Below are positions 48,219 to 58,403 of a stretch of 64,000 nucleotides of DNA, piece by piece. Both the position numbers and the translations under genes were made by a program. Under the pieces are notes generated by a model. The model was not told where the DNA came from. It saw nothing but the letters and a program-made list of their open reading frames with translations, and ran no database searches. Origin of the DNA: Goodfellowiella coeruleoviolacea (GTDB taxonomy: Bacteria; Actinomycetota; Actinomycetes; Mycobacteriales; Pseudonocardiaceae); NCBI RefSeq assembly GCF_024171785.1, contig NZ_JAMTCK010000021.1:41579-105578 (forward strand). Reading direction: 5' to 3'. Numbering within the stretch: the stretch's first letter is position 1; every line of letters starts with the position of its first letter.

Positions 48219-48689
48219 TCAGAACTGCCCGGGCTCGTAGTCGCCGGCCGGCTGCTGCGTGATGATGTTCAGCCGGTTGACCATGTTCATGAAGGAAACC
48301 AGGATCACCAGCGCGGTGAGCTGCTCCTCGTCGTAGTGCTCGGCGGCCCGCGCCCACACCTCGTCGCTGACGCCACGGCCCGCGTCCGCGACCCGGGTCC
48401 CCTCCTCGGCCAGCTCCAGCGCGGCCCGCTCGGCCTCGGTGAACACCGTGGCCTCCCGCCACGCCGCGACCAGGTTCAGCCGCACTGCGCTTTCACCGGC
48501 GGCGGCTGCCTCCTTGGTGTGCATGTCCAGGCAGGCGGCGCAGCCGTTGATCTGGCTGACCCGCAGCGCCACCAGTTCCTGCGTGGCGAGCGGCAGCGAG
48601 GTGTTCTTGAGCGCCTTGCCCGCCGGCATCAGGTGCTTGAGGGTCTTGCCGGCGATCGGGCTGGTGAAGTAGTTCAGTCGCGCGTTCAT
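48219..48689 (-). CDS. AhpD/carboxymuconolactone decarboxylase-type protein (ECF41 partner)
   Basis: A 156-residue protein: LRVSQINGCAACLDMHTKEA contains the redox CxxC and the following His of AhpD-type peroxidases, and AHYDEEQLTALVILVSFMNM ends the bundle. It is a probable thiol-peroxidase or oxidative-stress protein. It stands directly upstream of the ECF41 gene and is preceded by an ECF41-type promoter, so it is the expected target of that sigma factor. The ATG is at 48689. Confidence 0.92.
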   Translation of the reverse strand: MNARLNYFTSPIAGKTLKHLMPAGKALKNTSLPLATQELVALRVSQINGCAACLDMHTKEAAAAGESAVRLNLVAAWREATVFTEAERAALELAEEGTRVADAGRGVSDEVWARAAEHYDEEQLTALVILVSFMNMVNRLNIITQQPAGDYEPGQF

Positions 48690-48729
48690 GGTGTGCTCCG
48701 CTGTGCTCGTCGGTCACTACACCTCCCGA

Positions 48730-48756
48730 GACGAGACAGCCCGACGCCCAGTGACA
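48730..48756 (-). promoter_or_regulatory. ECF41-type promoter
   Basis: On the minus strand TGTCAC (48756-48751), a 17-bp spacer and CGTC (48733-48730) match the known ECF41 promoter (TGTCACA - about 16 bp - CGTC). It lies 41 bp before the AhpD start. Confidence 0.7.
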
Positions 48757-48964
48757 TGGTCAGCTGTGACCTGCGTCTCCAGCCTGCCGGCGTCCGGTGA
48801 TCACGCGATTCTGGCCGCGGTCGAAAGAAAGGGCGAACACGCACGATGACGCACCACGAATGGGGGACCTACCTCGCGAACTCCGCGACCAGGTGCAGGA
48901 CCAACGTGTCGCCCGAGGCTTGGGGTTCCGAACCGAGGCGTGAAGTCAAGCGATCCGCCCCGGT

Positions 48965-49014
48965 TGTGGACAACCGGCAAACGCCAAAGGAGCCGCCAGC
49001 TCGGGTTATCCACA
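48965..49014. promoter_or_regulatory. Pair of inverted DnaA boxes
   Basis: TTGTCCACA on the minus strand (48973-48965) and TTATCCACA on the plus strand (49006-49014) match the actinobacterial DnaA box TT(G/A)TCCACA. They face each other within the 654-bp gap (48690-49343), which otherwise holds the ECF41 promoter, no convincing gene and a minisatellite. Confidence 0.6.
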
Positions 49015-49168
49015 ACCGCCCTCGCCACCCTGCCCCAGCACCCCCACCCCGACTAGGCTGGCCAAGGGCACGCCCCCCGGTGGTGGGTGGGGGATGGGGC
49101 AAGGGCCGGAAACAACCAACCCACACCGCCCCACCCCACGAACCAATCACCGGCCGGCCAGCCACCGG

Positions 49169-49300
49169 CCAACCGCCGCCAGCCCTCAGGCCGTCAGTCC
49201 GCCAACCGCCGCCAGCCCTCAGGCCGTCAGTCCGCCAACCAGCCGCCAGCCCTCCAGCCGCCAGCTGCCAACCAGCCGCCAGCCCTCCAGCCGCCAGCCG
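49169..49300. repeat. 33-bp minisatellite
   Basis: Four tandem units of 33 bp beginning CCAACC. Units 1 and 2 (49169-49201, 49202-49234) are identical; units 3 and 4 (49235-49267, 49268-49300) differ from each other only at one position near the end. Degenerate CCAGCC-rich sequence continues to about 49340. It ends just downstream of the amino-acid ABC operon. Confidence 0.85.
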
Positions 49301-49343
49301 CCAGCCCTCCGGCCGGCAGCCAGCCTTCCGGCCGGCACCGCCC

Positions 49344-50135
49344 TCAGTCGCTCGGGCCCTGGTGGGTCGGGTAGAGCACCCGGGACAGGAAGCTCTTGGT
49401 GCGCTCGTGCTGCGGGTCGCCGATCACCTGGGCGGCCGGGCCCTCCTCCACGACCACGCCGCCGTCCATGAACAGCACCCGGTCGGCCACGTCCCGGGCG
49501 AACTGCATCTCGTGCGTGACCACGAGCATGGTCATGCCCTCGTCGGCCAGCTGGCGCATCACGCCGAGCACGTCGCCGACCAGCTCCGGGTCCAGCGCCG
49601 AGGTGGGCTCGTCGAACAGCATCACCTTCGGGTCCATGGACAGCGCGCGGGCGATCGCCACCCGCTGCTGCTGGCCACCGGACAGCTGCGCGGGCATGGC
49701 CCCGGCCTTCTCGGCCAGGCCCACCTTGGCCAGGTTGGCCCTGGCCACCTGCTCGGCCTCGGCCTGGCCGCGGCGCAGCACCTTGCGCTGGGCCACGGTC
49801 AGGTTGTTCAGCACGTTCAGGTGCGCGAACAGGTTGAACGACTGGAACACCATGCCGATCTGCCGGCGCGCCGCGTCGATGTCCACGTCCGGGTGGGTCA
49901 GCTCGGTGCCGTGCACCCGCACGGTGCCGCCGTTGGGCTCCTCCAGCAGGTTCACGCAGCGCAGCAGCGTGGACTTGCCGGAACCGGACGGGCCGATGAT
50001 GCAGACCACCTCGCCGGGCCGCACGGCCAGGTCGATGCCGCGCAGCACCTGCAGCGAGCCGAACGACTTGGTCAGCCCGGTGATCTCCACGGCGAGCCCC
50101 GTGTCGGGGTCCTGGGCCTGGGTCTGGGCGGTCAC
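49344..50135 (-). CDS. Polar amino-acid ABC transporter, ATP-binding protein
   Basis: A 263-residue ATPase of the GlnQ/HisP type: Walker [10 protein letters not shown]-loop [10 protein letters not shown], signature [13 protein letters not shown], Walker [15 protein letters not shown] and H-loop VVTHEM. GTG start inside the permease stop (GTGA), with GGAGGTG upstream. With the permease and the solute-binding lipoprotein it forms a complete importer for a polar or acidic amino acid. The minisatellite begins just beyond its stop. Confidence 0.93.
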   Translation of the reverse strand: MTAQTQAQDPDTGLAVEITGLTKSFGSLQVLRGIDLAVRPGEVVCIIGPSGSGKSTLLRCVNLLEEPNGGTVRVHGTELTHPDVDIDAARRQIGMVFQSFNLFAHLNVLNNLTVAQRKVLRRGQAEAEQVARANLAKVGLAEKAGAMPAQLSGGQQQRVAIARALSMDPKVMLFDEPTSALDPELVGDVLGVMRQLADEGMTMLVVTHEMQFARDVADRVLFMDGGVVVEEGPAAQVIGDPQHERTKSFLSRVLYPTHQGPSD

Positions 50136-50956
50136 GCGGACACCTCCAGTCCGGTCGACTCCGGCGAGCTGACCTTGCGGCCGCCGGTGCGCCGCTCCAG
50201 CCGGCGGGACAGCAGCGACAGCGGAATCGTGATGATCAGGTAGCACAGGCCGGCCAGCAGGATCGGGGTCAGCGAGCCCGTGGTGTTCAGCCCCTCGCGG
50301 CCGAACTTGGCCAGCTCGTACTCGTCACGCGCCAGGCCGAGCAGGTAGATCAGCGAGGAGTCCTTGGTGAGCAGGATCAGCTCGTTGGTCAGCGGCGGCA
50401 GGATGATCCGGAACGCCTGCGGGATGACGATGGTGACCATCGTCCGACCCCGGGACATGCCCAGCGACCTGGCCGCCTCCAACTGCCCCTTGGGCACGGC
50501 CTGGATGCCGGCCCTGATCGTCTCGGCCATGTAGGCGGACCCGACCAGGCCGAGCGAGAGCATCACCGTGGTGTAGTTGTCGAAGCGGGCCTGGAAGGCC
50601 AGGGGCACGCCGTAGCCGAACGCGATGAACACCAGCAGGGCGGGCACGCCCCGGAAGAACTCGATGTAGACGGTGGCGATCCACCGGTACGGGCCGACCG
50701 ACGACAGCCGCATCAGGGCCAGCACCAGCCCGACGACCAGGCCGAAGGCGAAGCCCAGTGCGGTGTAGATGATCGTGTTGACCAGTGCGGTGCTGATGAT
50801 CTCGGGGAACTGCTCCCCGGCGGCGGACAGGTTGAAGAAGGCGCGGCGGATCTGTCCCCAGTTCGCGACCAGGGCCAGCAGCACCACCACGATGACCAGC
50901 ACCGCGTACTGCACGCCCCGGATCACCTGGGAGCGCTTGCGCTTGGACAGTGCCAT
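50132..50956 (-). CDS. Polar amino-acid ABC transporter, permease
   Basis: A 274-residue HisM/GlnP-type permease with about five membrane helices and the EAA-type loop [24 protein letters not shown] region that contacts the ATPase. A single permease gene suggests a homodimeric channel. The start ATG at 50956 follows an AGGAGC-like site. It lies between the ATPase and the binding protein, with a strong hairpin in the 74-bp gap to the latter. Confidence 0.92.
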   Translation of the reverse strand: MALSKRKRSQVIRGVQYAVLVIVVVLLALVANWGQIRRAFFNLSAAGEQFPEIISTALVNTIIYTALGFAFGLVVGLVLALMRLSSVGPYRWIATVYIEFFRGVPALLVFIAFGYGVPLAFQARFDNYTTVMLSLGLVGSAYMAETIRAGIQAVPKGQLEAARSLGMSRGRTMVTIVIPQAFRIILPPLTNELILLTKDSSLIYLLGLARDEYELAKFGREGLNTTGSLTPILLAGLCYLIITIPLSLLSRRLERRTGGRKVSSPESTGLEVSA

Positions 50957-50986
50957 GAACGGCTCCTAGAGAAGTGGTCGGAACAG

Positions 50987-51024
50987 CACGCGGGGTCGAC
51001 GCCTGGAGCCGCCGACCCCGCGTG
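50987..51024 (-). terminator. Intercistronic hairpin between binding protein and permease
   Basis: CACGCGGGGTCG (50987-50998) pairs perfectly with CGACCCCGCGTG (51013-51024) around a 14-nt loop. It probably attenuates read-through or protects the 3' end, giving more binding protein than permease. Confidence 0.7.
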
Positions 51025-51030
51025 TCGCGG

Positions 51031-51864
51031 TTACTTGCTCTCCGGCTTCTTGCCGAACCACTTCTCGTAGATGGTGTCGTAGGTGCCGTCGGTCTTGGCC
51101 TTCTGCAACACCTCGTTGATCTTGGCGCGCAGCTGTTCGTTGCCCTTGCGCACGCCGATGCCGTACTGCTCGCCGGTGGGGAACTCGGCGCTCACCTCGA
51201 CGTCCGGGTTGGACTTGACGAAGTCGAGGTTGACGCTGTTGTCGTTGATGCCGGCGTCGATCTGGCCGGTGAGCACGGCGGTCTGCTCCAGGCCGAGGTC
51301 CTCGAACTGGACGATCTCGTAGCCGTACTTGTCCTTGTTCTCGGTCGCGTACTTCTCACCGGTGGTGCCCAGCTGCACGCCGAGCTTCTTGCCGCGCAGC
51401 TTGTCCAGGCTGTCGTAGCCGGCGCCCTTCTTGACCAGCAGCGCCTGGTTGGCGTCGAAGTAGCCCTCGGAGAAGTCCATCGACTTCTTGCGCACGTCGG
51501 TGATGGTCATGGCGGCGGCGGCCAGGTCGCACTTGTTGGTGTTCAGGTCCTCGCCGGACTCGATGCCCTCGAACGGCGTGTCCACGATCTGCTGCGTGAC
51601 ACCGAGGTCCTTGGCGACCAGGTCGACCAGGTCCACGTCGAACCCGACCGTCTTGCCGTCCTGGGCGAACTGGAACGGCTTGTACGGCAGGTGCGTGCAC
51701 GTCGTCAGCGATCCGGCCTGGATCAGCGGAACGCTGGCCCCGTTGCTGCCCGAGGCGGAGCCGCCACCCTGGTTGATGGGCTCGGCACACGCCGCCGCCG
51801 CGGTGACGGCGAGCGTCAAGGCGGGAAGCAGGGCGAGCACCTGATGCCTGGTTCGACGGGCCAC
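51031..51864 (-). CDS. Amino-acid ABC transporter, substrate-binding lipoprotein
   Basis: A 277-residue SBP_bac_3 protein. The signal peptide (HQVLALLPALTLAVTAAAAC) ends in a lipobox Cys, and a Gly/Ser linker (NQGGGSASGSNGAS) precedes the binding domain. FVGFDVDLVDLVAK-like (VGFDVDLVDLVAKDLG) and EGIESGEDLNTNKCDLAAAA are typical of glutamate/glutamine/cystine-binding proteins. The GTG at 51864 lies 7 nt after GAGGAG. It is the first gene of the operon. A GTAAC-T-GTTAC palindrome (51878-51888) stands just upstream. Confidence 0.92.
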   Translation of the reverse strand: MARRTRHQVLALLPALTLAVTAAAACAEPINQGGGSASGSNGASVPLIQAGSLTTCTHLPYKPFQFAQDGKTVGFDVDLVDLVAKDLGVTQQIVDTPFEGIESGEDLNTNKCDLAAAAMTITDVRKKSMDFSEGYFDANQALLVKKGAGYDSLDKLRGKKLGVQLGTTGEKYATENKDKYGYEIVQFEDLGLEQTAVLTGQIDAGINDNSVNLDFVKSNPDVEVSAEFPTGEQYGIGVRKGNEQLRAKINEVLQKAKTDGTYDTIYEKWFGKKPESK

Positions 51865-52107
51865 GGTGTCACTCCTCGTAACTGTTACCGACTGAGTGTT
51901 CGCATCCTGCCATCCGGACAGGGACATGCACAGCACGCCAGTGTTACGGGGAGCTACTGACACATCAATCTTGCGCCTTAACTCCCGCGTAATGGAAAAA
52001 TTTGACCCTGTTGAGCCACGTCACACAACTCGTGCACGAGTCGCACCCGGATCGTCACTCTGCGCTGCCAACCCGCGAGTAGCGGGCTCCGAGTGCACCC
52101 AACCGGG

Positions 52108-54831
<2,724 letters not shown>

Positions 54832-54967
54832 GGGCCAAGTCTGACCGATTCCGGCCGGCATTCCACGTCAGTCGCTCAGCGGGGCGTAGCCCGCGCGGAG
54901 GAGACGCGGGTCAGAAACGCCGGTGAAACAGCTCGTTGTCCCATGTCACCCAGATGGCCGCAGGTGG

Positions 54968-55018
54968 TTGTCCACAAGACAAGCGAAGTTATCCACAATC
55001 CGCAGGTCGTTATCCACA
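54968..55018 (+). promoter_or_regulatory. Array of three DnaA boxes with 21-bp periodicity
   Basis: TTGTCCACA (54968-54976), TTATCCACA (54989-54997) and TTATCCACA (55010-55018) all have the same orientation and start exactly 21 bp apart, i.e. two helical turns on the same DNA face. They occupy the gap between the GH63-like gene and a MarR gene. Confidence 0.72.
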
Positions 55019-55037
55019 GTGAACTACCGAGGTGCGA

Positions 55038-55538
55038 TTACTGTTTGTTCACCAGCCGCCATTCGGGTGGTTTATGGAGTTCACCCGCCGATCGGGTGAG
55101 CGCGCTGCGGAGATCACCGCACAGCGCGTCGAACCGGGCGACCAGGTCCCGCACGTCCACGTCGCTCCAGCCGCCGAGCGCCTGCTGGATGAACTCGATC
55201 TGGTCCTGGCGCCACGTGCCGAGCAGTTCCTGGCCGGCCTCGGTCACCGACAGCAGGGCGACCCGGCCGTCGTGCGGGTCCGGCCGGCGCCGCACCAGGC
55301 CGGCGCGTTCCAGCTGCGCGGCCTGCCGGCTGACCACCGATCCGTCCACCAGTCGGCGGCTGGCCAGGTCGGAGATGCGCGACTCACCGCAGCTGGCCAG
55401 CTCGGACAGCAGGCTGATCGCGGCCGGGTGCAGGCCACTGGTCTCGGGCAGCACCCGCATGGTGATCGCGTGCTTGAGCTGGAACAGATCGCGCAGGAGA
55501 CGGATCAGGTCAACGCAACTGTCGGTGCTGGGGTTCAC
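55038..55538 (-). CDS. MarR family transcriptional regulator
   Basis: A 166-residue MarR protein: GLHPAAISLLSELASCGESR, ISDLASRRLVDGSVVSRQAA, QLERAGLVRRRPDPHDGRVA (residues 35-95; the DPHDGR wing is diagnostic). It starts with GTG at 55538, 80 bp from the next MarR gene, which lies on the same strand. Its target is not evident; the GH63-like gene downstream or itself are candidates. It ends close to the DnaA-box array. Confidence 0.88.
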   Translation of the reverse strand: MNPSTDSCVDLIRLLRDLFQLKHAITMRVLPETSGLHPAAISLLSELASCGESRISDLASRRLVDGSVVSRQAAQLERAGLVRRRPDPHDGRVALLSVTEAGQELLGTWRQDQIEFIQQALGGWSDVDVRDLVARFDALCGDLRSALTRSAGELHKPPEWRLVNKQ

Positions 55539-55593
55539 GGCTCCCCCCTCCGGTCCTGGCTACCGCGGCGTAGCCCTACCCCCAATGATAAGT

Positions 55594-55610
55594 AGTTGCG
55601 TAATACAACT
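55594..55610. promoter_or_regulatory. MarR-type operator
   Basis: AGTTG-N7-CAACT lies in the 80-bp gap before the 55038-55538 MarR gene, in A/T-rich sequence unlike its surroundings, as is usual for a MarR autoregulatory site. Confidence 0.5.
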
Positions 55611-55618
55611 TACAGCCG

Positions 55619-56233
55619 CTACAGGTCGTCGTTGAGCCGCCCGAGCAGCCGGGACAGCGTGCGCATGTCCTCGGCCGACCAACTGGTCAGCCGGGACCGC
55701 AGCCGGCGCCGGCGATCCGTGCGCGCCTCGGCCAGCCGGCGCCGGCCGTCCTCGGTCAGCTGGACGATCCTGGCCCGCCCGTCCGACGGATCCGCCACCC
55801 GCTCCACCAGCCCCAGCTCCACCAGCCGGGCCAGCTGGCGGCTCACCGTGGACTTGTCCAGCCCGGTCCGGTCGACCACGTCCACCGCCCTGGCCGCGCC
55901 GGTGTCGTTCAGGTGCACCAGCAGCGCGTAGGAGGCGGCGTCCAGCCCGGGGTGCACCTGGGCGGCCAGCGCCAGTGACAGGCTGCGGGCCCGGCCGAAC
56001 AGCACGGACAGCTCGCGCTCCACCGCCTGGGCGGCGACCCGGTGCTCCTGGCCGGCCAGGTCGGTGGGGTCGTCGGCGGGCTCGGTGGGGTCGGCGGCCC
56101 CGGTCGGGCTGGCCGACCGGATCGAACTGGCCGAGCTGGCCGAAGCCGCCGGTTCCACGTCCGCGCCAACCCCACCGGGCCGCTCGCCCGCTTCCCGGGC
56201 ACCCGCCCGAGACCCGTGATCGGTCAAGTCCAC
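55619..56233 (-). CDS. MarR family transcriptional regulator
   Basis: A 204-residue MarR protein. The first 60 residues are an Ala/Ser/Pro-rich, probably disordered tail; the winged helix (DVVDRTGLDKSTVSRQLARL, VELGLVERVADPSDGRARIV) is complete. The GTG at 56233 has GGGAGGAA 6 nt upstream. It is tandem to another MarR gene and follows the PNPOx-like gene on the same strand. Confidence 0.87.
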   Translation of the reverse strand: MDLTDHGSRAGAREAGERPGGVGADVEPAASASSASSIRSASPTGAADPTEPADDPTDLAGQEHRVAAQAVERELSVLFGRARSLSLALAAQVHPGLDAASYALLVHLNDTGAARAVDVVDRTGLDKSTVSRQLARLVELGLVERVADPSDGRARIVQLTEDGRRRLAEARTDRRRRLRSRLTSWSAEDMRTLSRLLGRLNDDL

Positions 56234-56320
56234 GACGTTCCTCCCCCGTTCGCCCGGTGGCCGAACGGTAGCCAATCGCCGGCCGGGGCGCGGGCTGGAA
56301 CCAGTCGGACCCAGTCGGGC

Positions 56321-58213
56321 TCAGTCGGTGGACGTGCGCAGTTTCACGGTCTCGGGGACGCCGGCCGGCAACGGCGCGGGCTGGACCCCGGCATCCACCA
56401 CCACGGCGTGCGCGTCCAGCGCGGCAGCGGCCATCTCCCCGGACTCGCCGGTGGTGGTGACCCGGGACTCGGTGACCGCCTCGGTGCGGGACTCCACCGT
56501 GCCCAGCTCGTTCCGCTCGGTGACCACGACCCGACGCACCTCGGTCACCACCGAGACCGTCTTCACCGGCGCTGCCGCCGCCCCCGACGGGAACGGCTGG
56601 GGCTGGCGCGCGGACGGCTGCGGCGGGGTGAACGCCCCCGACCGCACCGCCGACGCCGGCACCCGGGCCGCGGGCTGGCCGGCGACCCCGGTCCGAACCG
56701 GTGCGGGTGCTGGTGCTGGCAGCACTCCCGACGCGGGCGCTGGCCGGAACAACTGCCCCTGGACAACCTGCTGGCCCTGCACGACCTGCTGCTCCTGTGC
56801 AACCGGCCCGCGCCGCGCGATCGCCTGCCCCTGCGCAACCGGGTCACGCCGCGCGACCACCTGCCCCTGCGGAACCGGCTGTCCCTGCGGGACGTGCTGG
56901 GCGGGCGGCACGGGCTGGCCGTGCGCGACGGGCTGGCCTGACGCCTGGCCCGCCGCGATCACCTGGCCCGGCACCGCACCGGAGGCGGACACCTCGCCCG
57001 ACACGGGCACCGGGGTGGCCGCCGGCATCGGGGCGGGCACCTGCCTGGCCGGCGCGGGGTTGCCCGTGCTCGCCGATCCCGGCGCGGACGTCGGTGCCGA
57101 ACGCGGCGTTGCGCCCGCGCCCGACACCGGTGTCGGCGCCGCCGCCGGTTGGTGCCACGGTCGGGGCATGCCCTTGGCGCCGAAGTAGTCGCCGCCCTTG
57201 CGCTTGGCGTCGTCAGTGCCCCACGACCTGGTCCGGGCCACCGGCACCATCCGCGGGATGTGCTTGCGGCAGTGGATGTAGGCCTCCACCACGTCCACCA
57301 CGACCCAGCGCTCCGGGGTGCGCCCCCGCTCGAAGTCCGCGGGCAGGGCGGGGTGTTCGGCGCGCAGGTCGGCGTCCGTCACGATCCGGGCCTTGCCGTT
57401 GACGTGCAGCCCGATCAGGTCGGTGACGAAGTCGACCATCAGGATGCCGATGTGAGGATTCTCACTGATGTTGCCCAGGCTGGCCATGACGCCGTTGCCC
57501 CGGTACTCCGGGTAGGCGAGCTGGCGGTCGTTGAGCACCTGGATGAATCCGGGCGGGCCGGCGCGCAGCGACGAGTCGCACTCGCCTACCGCGTCGGCCG
57601 TGGCCACGAACGCCATCTCCATCCGCCCGACGAAGGAGATCATCTCCGGGTTCAGGTGGTCGAGCACCTGGTCGTTGTAGAAGCGCAGCGCCCGGTCCCG
57701 GCTGCCGTACGCGCACTGGAGCAGGTGCTCGCCGCGCGAGCCAGGCAGGTTGTGCGGCTCGGCCCCCTCGTCCGACCCGCTTCCCGGCTGGCCGGCGGGG
57801 GTGCCGGGGAGCGTGCCCGCCCCCGTTCTGCCCGGTTGACCGCCCAGTCCTTCCGCCGTTGACCCGATCGGTGTTCCGGGTGGCGTACCCGCTGGTTTGC
57901 CGGTTTGCTTCCCGGTTGCGGTGATGACCTGGCCGAACGGCGGTCGGCCCGGTTGTGTTGTCCATCCCGGTTCACTCGAAGGTGGACCCACTCGACGGGA
58001 ACTGGGGCCAAACTGATCAGGGCGCGGTTCGGTGATCGCCCGGGCGGCCGGTGCCGGTGGGCGCCACCCGGCGGTCGGCGCGGTGGACCGGACCCGCTCC
58101 GGAGGGTCGGACAACTCAAGGAGGAGCAAGTCGGGACGCGCGGTGCCGGTCGGGGGTAGCACTTCGGGGGTCACATGGTTCACCGTGTCATGCAAGCGGC
58201 CAACAAGGTACAT
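56321..58213 (-). CDS. PNPOx-like flavin-binding protein with long disordered C-terminal tail
   Basis: The conserved part is a pyridoxamine-5'-phosphate-oxidase-like split-barrel: SRGEHLLQCAYGSRDRALRF, FVGRMEMAFVATADAVGECD, FIQVLNDRQLAYPEYRGNGV, MASLGNISENPHIGILMVDF, GLHVNGKARIV. It probably binds FMN, F420 or heme. About 280 residues of Ala/Pro/Gln-rich tail follow, with hexad repeats such as VPQGQP, VAQGQA, VVQGQQ. The first 150 residues are also low in complexity and in codon bias, so the true start is unresolved (58213, 58174 and 57991 are in frame). A frameshift near 57960 cannot be excluded. It diverges from the globin-reductase. Confidence 0.7.
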   Translation of the reverse strand: MYLVGRLHDTVNHVTPEVLPPTGTARPDLLLLELSDPPERVRSTAPTAGWRPPAPAARAITEPRPDQFGPSSRRVGPPSSEPGWTTQPGRPPFGQVITATGKQTGKPAGTPPGTPIGSTAEGLGGQPGRTGAGTLPGTPAGQPGSGSDEGAEPHNLPGSRGEHLLQCAYGSRDRALRFYNDQVLDHLNPEMISFVGRMEMAFVATADAVGECDSSLRAGPPGFIQVLNDRQLAYPEYRGNGVMASLGNISENPHIGILMVDFVTDLIGLHVNGKARIVTDADLRAEHPALPADFERGRTPERWVVVDVVEAYIHCRKHIPRMVPVARTRSWGTDDAKRKGGDYFGAKGMPRPWHQPAAAPTPVSGAGATPRSAPTSAPGSASTGNPAPARQVPAPMPAATPVPVSGEVSASGAVPGQVIAAGQASGQPVAHGQPVPPAQHVPQGQPVPQGQVVARRDPVAQGQAIARRGPVAQEQQVVQGQQVVQGQLFRPAPASGVLPAPAPAPVRTGVAGQPAARVPASAVRSGAFTPPQPSARQPQPFPSGAAAAPVKTVSVVTEVRRVVVTERNELGTVESRTEAVTESRVTTTGESGEMAAAALDAHAVVVDAGVQPAPLPAGVPETVKLRTSTD

Positions 58214-58403
58214 CTTGGAAAGGATGTTCCCCCATTCGCCGGAACCAAGATCGACACAACGTAATCAGACTGCACACATAGGTGGCATCAAGGGGTCAAC
58301 ATGGCAGGCGCCGGGTTAGTGTCCACCCCGTTCAGGGTTGGATGCTTGACAGGGTCGCCGCACCTTGTTGGCACCTCGGAACACGTGGAGACTACGCCCG
58401 GAC

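Noticed and set aside
49169..49340. Tandem repeats considered as a CRISPR array
   Set aside because: Units are directly adjacent, 33 bp long and without unique spacers; no cas genes are nearby.
48846..50243. Plus-strand frame translating the minisatellite as a repeat protein
   Set aside because: It continues through the antisense of the ABC ATPase and permease and has no supported start; the peptide composition is low-complexity.
54968..55018. Chromosomal replication origin
   Set aside because: Only three DnaA boxes, and dnaA, dnaN, gyrB, rpmH or parAB genes are absent; an oriC of this group normally has many more boxes.
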